Shown in pieces: positions 5,705 to 7,130 of a DNA stretch of 7,130 bases (positions are counted from its first letter, which is position 1; every line of letters begins with the position of its first letter). The notes below the pieces were generated by a model. That model ran no database searches, was not told the origin of the DNA, and saw only the letters and a list, made by a program, of their open reading frames with translations. Made by a program: the position numbers and the translations under genes. The stretch comes from Candidatus Heimdallarchaeota archaeon (GTDB taxonomy: Archaea > Asgardarchaeota > Heimdallarchaeia > Heimdallarchaeales > Heimdallarchaeaceae): the NCBI GenBank assembly GCA_016839985.1, contig JAEOTG010000194.1, positions 1 through 7,130 on the forward strand, written 5' to 3'.

Positions 5705-5711
5705 ATTTAAG
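5705..5711 (+). promoter_or_regulatory. Possible TATA box of the glycyl-tRNA synthetase gene
   Basis: ATTTAAG lies about 38 bp before the TTG start at 5744, preceded by the purine-rich AAAGG. The expected transcript would have a leader of only about 10 nt, or start just after the out-of-frame ATG at 5728. The match is modest. Confidence 0.3.
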
Positions 5712-5743
5712 AAGCACTTTTCACTTGATGCCTTTGGATACAA

Positions 5744-7130
5744 TTGACAGAAGAAAGATTAATTGATAAAATAACTGAAGTGTGCTTACGAAGAGGATTT
5801 ATTAGTCCAACAGCTGAGATATATGGGGGAGCTGGTGGATTCTATGAATATGGTCCTCTTGGAACACTAATCAGACAAAAAATAATTGATCTTTGGAGAC
5901 AAAGTTTCGTATTAGATGAAGATAATGTTTACGAAATAAAAGGAGCAGTGCTTCTTCCTGAACCAGTATTTGAAGCATCAGGACATTTAGATTCGTTCGA
6001 TGATCCACTTGTTCAATGTGAAAAATGTAACTCCATGTTTAGAGCAGATGATTTAATAGAACAAGAACTTGGGGAGAAAGCTGAAGGTTTATCACTAGAA
6101 GAACTTGATAAAATTATAAAAGAAAATAACATCAAATGCCCAAATTGTAAAGAAGGATTGAGTAAAGCACGACAATTCAATTTAATGTTTAAGACAAAGA
6201 TTGGGTCAACTGGAGGAATGAATGGTTATCTTCGTCCTGAAACAGCTCAAAATATTTTCATAAATTTCAAACGATTATCAACATTTATGCGAAATAAGTT
6301 ACCTTTTGGAATCGCACAAACTGGTCCCGCTTTTAGAAATGAAATTTCTCCAAGAAACTTTATCCTGAGAGTTAGGGAATTTGAACAAATGGAACTGGAA
6401 ATGTTCTATGATCCTGAAAAAGCAAATGAACATCCCTATTTTCTTGATGTAGAGGATGTTGAAATCAATATAGTTACAAGAGAATTGCAAGAAAAAGGAT
6501 GGAAAAAACCTCTTAAAATAACTGCAAATGATGCTGTAGAAAAAGGCGTTATTCCAAATCAATATTTAGCATATTATCTGGCTTTGGAAACAGAGATGCT
6601 AATTGAATTAGGAATCCCTCCAGAAGATTTTTGGTTTAGACATATGCTTGATCATGAATCACCTCATTATTCTGCAGGAAATTTTGATCTCGAAGTTAAT
6701 CTTTCAATAGGTCATATGGAAATTGTAGGAAACGCTTTAAGAACTGATTATGATTTACAAAAACACGCAAAAGCTTCTAAATCAAATTTTGAAGTAGTAG
6801 TCGATGGAAAGAAAGTAACCCCACATGTAGCAGAACCATCTTTAGGAGTCGATAGAATTTTTTATACAGTTTTAGAAAAATGCTTCAGAGAAGGGGATAG
6901 AGAGTGGTCATGGTTCCAATTTCCACCAGTAATAGCACCTCTCGAAGTTGCAGTATTCCCATTGATGAAAAAAGATGGATTAGCAGAATTAGCTTATGAA
7001 TTGCATAATGAGTTGAAAGAAGCTGGGTATCTTTCATTCTATGATGAAAGTGGGAAAATAGGTAAAAGATATGCAAGAGCGGATGAAATAGGAATTCCAT
7101 ACTGTGTAACTGTTGATTATGATTCAAAGA
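5744..7130 (+). CDS. glyS: Glycyl-tRNA synthetase, class II alpha2 type (3' end outside window)
   Basis: The enzyme charges tRNA-Gly with glycine using ATP, in the cytoplasm. The 462 complete codons seen are open to the window edge. GGFYEYGPLG is at 31-40. A zinc knuckle uses C92, C95, C132 and C135. Motif 1-like GYLRPETAQNIF starts at 161, motif 2 FRNEISPR is at 197-204, and motif 3 EPSLGVDR is at 364-371. The anticodon-binding domain begins near FPPVIAPLEVAVFP and is cut within VTVDYDSK. Archaeal members are around 550-600 residues, so roughly 100 are probably missing on the right. The only suitable start is TTG at 5744: an in-frame stop lies at 5726-5728 and no ATG or GTG falls between. 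An ATG at 5728 is in another frame. The glycine-site stretch reads GHMEIVGNALRTDYDL (323-338), where many relatives have GW.E..GIA.R.DYDL; the key Glu, Arg and Asp are kept. Confidence 0.96.
   Translation, partial: MTEERLIDKITEVCLRRGFISPTAEIYGGAGGFYEYGPLGTLIRQKIIDLWRQSFVLDEDNVYEIKGAVLLPEPVFEASGHLDSFDDPLVQCEKCNSMFRADDLIEQELGEKAEGLSLEELDKIIKENNIKCPNCKEGLSKARQFNLMFKTKIGSTGGMNGYLRPETAQNIFINFKRLSTFMRNKLPFGIAQTGPAFRNEISPRNFILRVREFEQMELEMFYDPEKANEHPYFLDVEDVEINIVTRELQEKGWKKPLKITANDAVEKGVIPNQYLAYYLALETEMLIELGIPPEDFWFRHMLDHESPHYSAGNFDLEVNLSIGHMEIVGNALRTDYDLQKHAKASKSNFEVVVDGKKVTPHVAEPSLGVDRIFYTVLEKCFREGDREWSWFQFPPVIAPLEVAVFPLMKKDGLAELAYELHNELKEAGYLSFYDESGKIGKRYARADEIGIPYCVTVDYDSK

Noticed and set aside
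6299..7127. Two minus-strand open frames opposite the glycyl-tRNA synthetase
   Set aside because: The plus-strand enzyme contains motifs 2 and 3 across this region; the opposite frames are compositional by-products with Phe/His/Leu-rich translations.
1..7130. Mobile elements, CRISPR arrays, defence or secretion systems
   Set aside because: There are no transposase or integrase motifs, no direct repeats with spacers, and no terminal inverted repeats. All recognisable genes are housekeeping or small unknown ones.

Overview
This is an AT-rich archaeal chromosomal segment. The archaeal assignment rests on a full-length transcription factor B (TFB: zinc ribbon, B-reader region, two cyclin repeats), archaeal TATA/BRE-type promoter sequences about 35-65 bp upstream of most genes, and a glycyl-tRNA synthetase of the single-chain alpha2 type with an inserted zinc-binding knuckle. 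The lineage cannot be fixed from these sequences alone; Asgard, Thaumarchaeota-like or Thermoplasmata-like groups are all possible. No phage, insertion sequence, CRISPR array, tRNA or rRNA gene was seen.

Layout. Positions 1-126 are non-coding and hold a strong hairpin just downstream of the first operon. Positions 127-2606, on the minus strand, are a two-gene sdhA-sdhB (or frdA-frdB) operon whose cistrons overlap by one base. It is read from a TATA box near 2650. The divergent plus-strand gene at 2796-3323 encodes a 175-residue protein of unknown function. Positions 3324-3747 hold no gene but several promoter-like boxes, a hairpin with a T-run, and a cluster of inverted repeats that may be a small structured RNA. 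The TFB gene is at 3748-4695. A second, much smaller gene at 4798-5091 encodes only the C-terminal cyclin repeat of a TFB-like protein. Convergent to it, 5103-5600 on the minus strand encodes a zinc-ribbon plus TM2-like membrane protein. From 5744 to the right edge runs a glycyl-tRNA synthetase gene, cut by the window end.

The genes look mostly like independent housekeeping units (succinate/fumarate metabolism, transcription initiation, tRNA charging), each with its own promoter; only sdhA-sdhB is a clear operon. The most unusual content is the single-cyclin mini-TFB directly behind its full-length paralogue. Also notable are a one-residue-shorter cysteine spacing in SdhB, the possible small RNA before the TFB gene, and non-ATG starts (TTG, GTG, TTG) on three of the seven genes.
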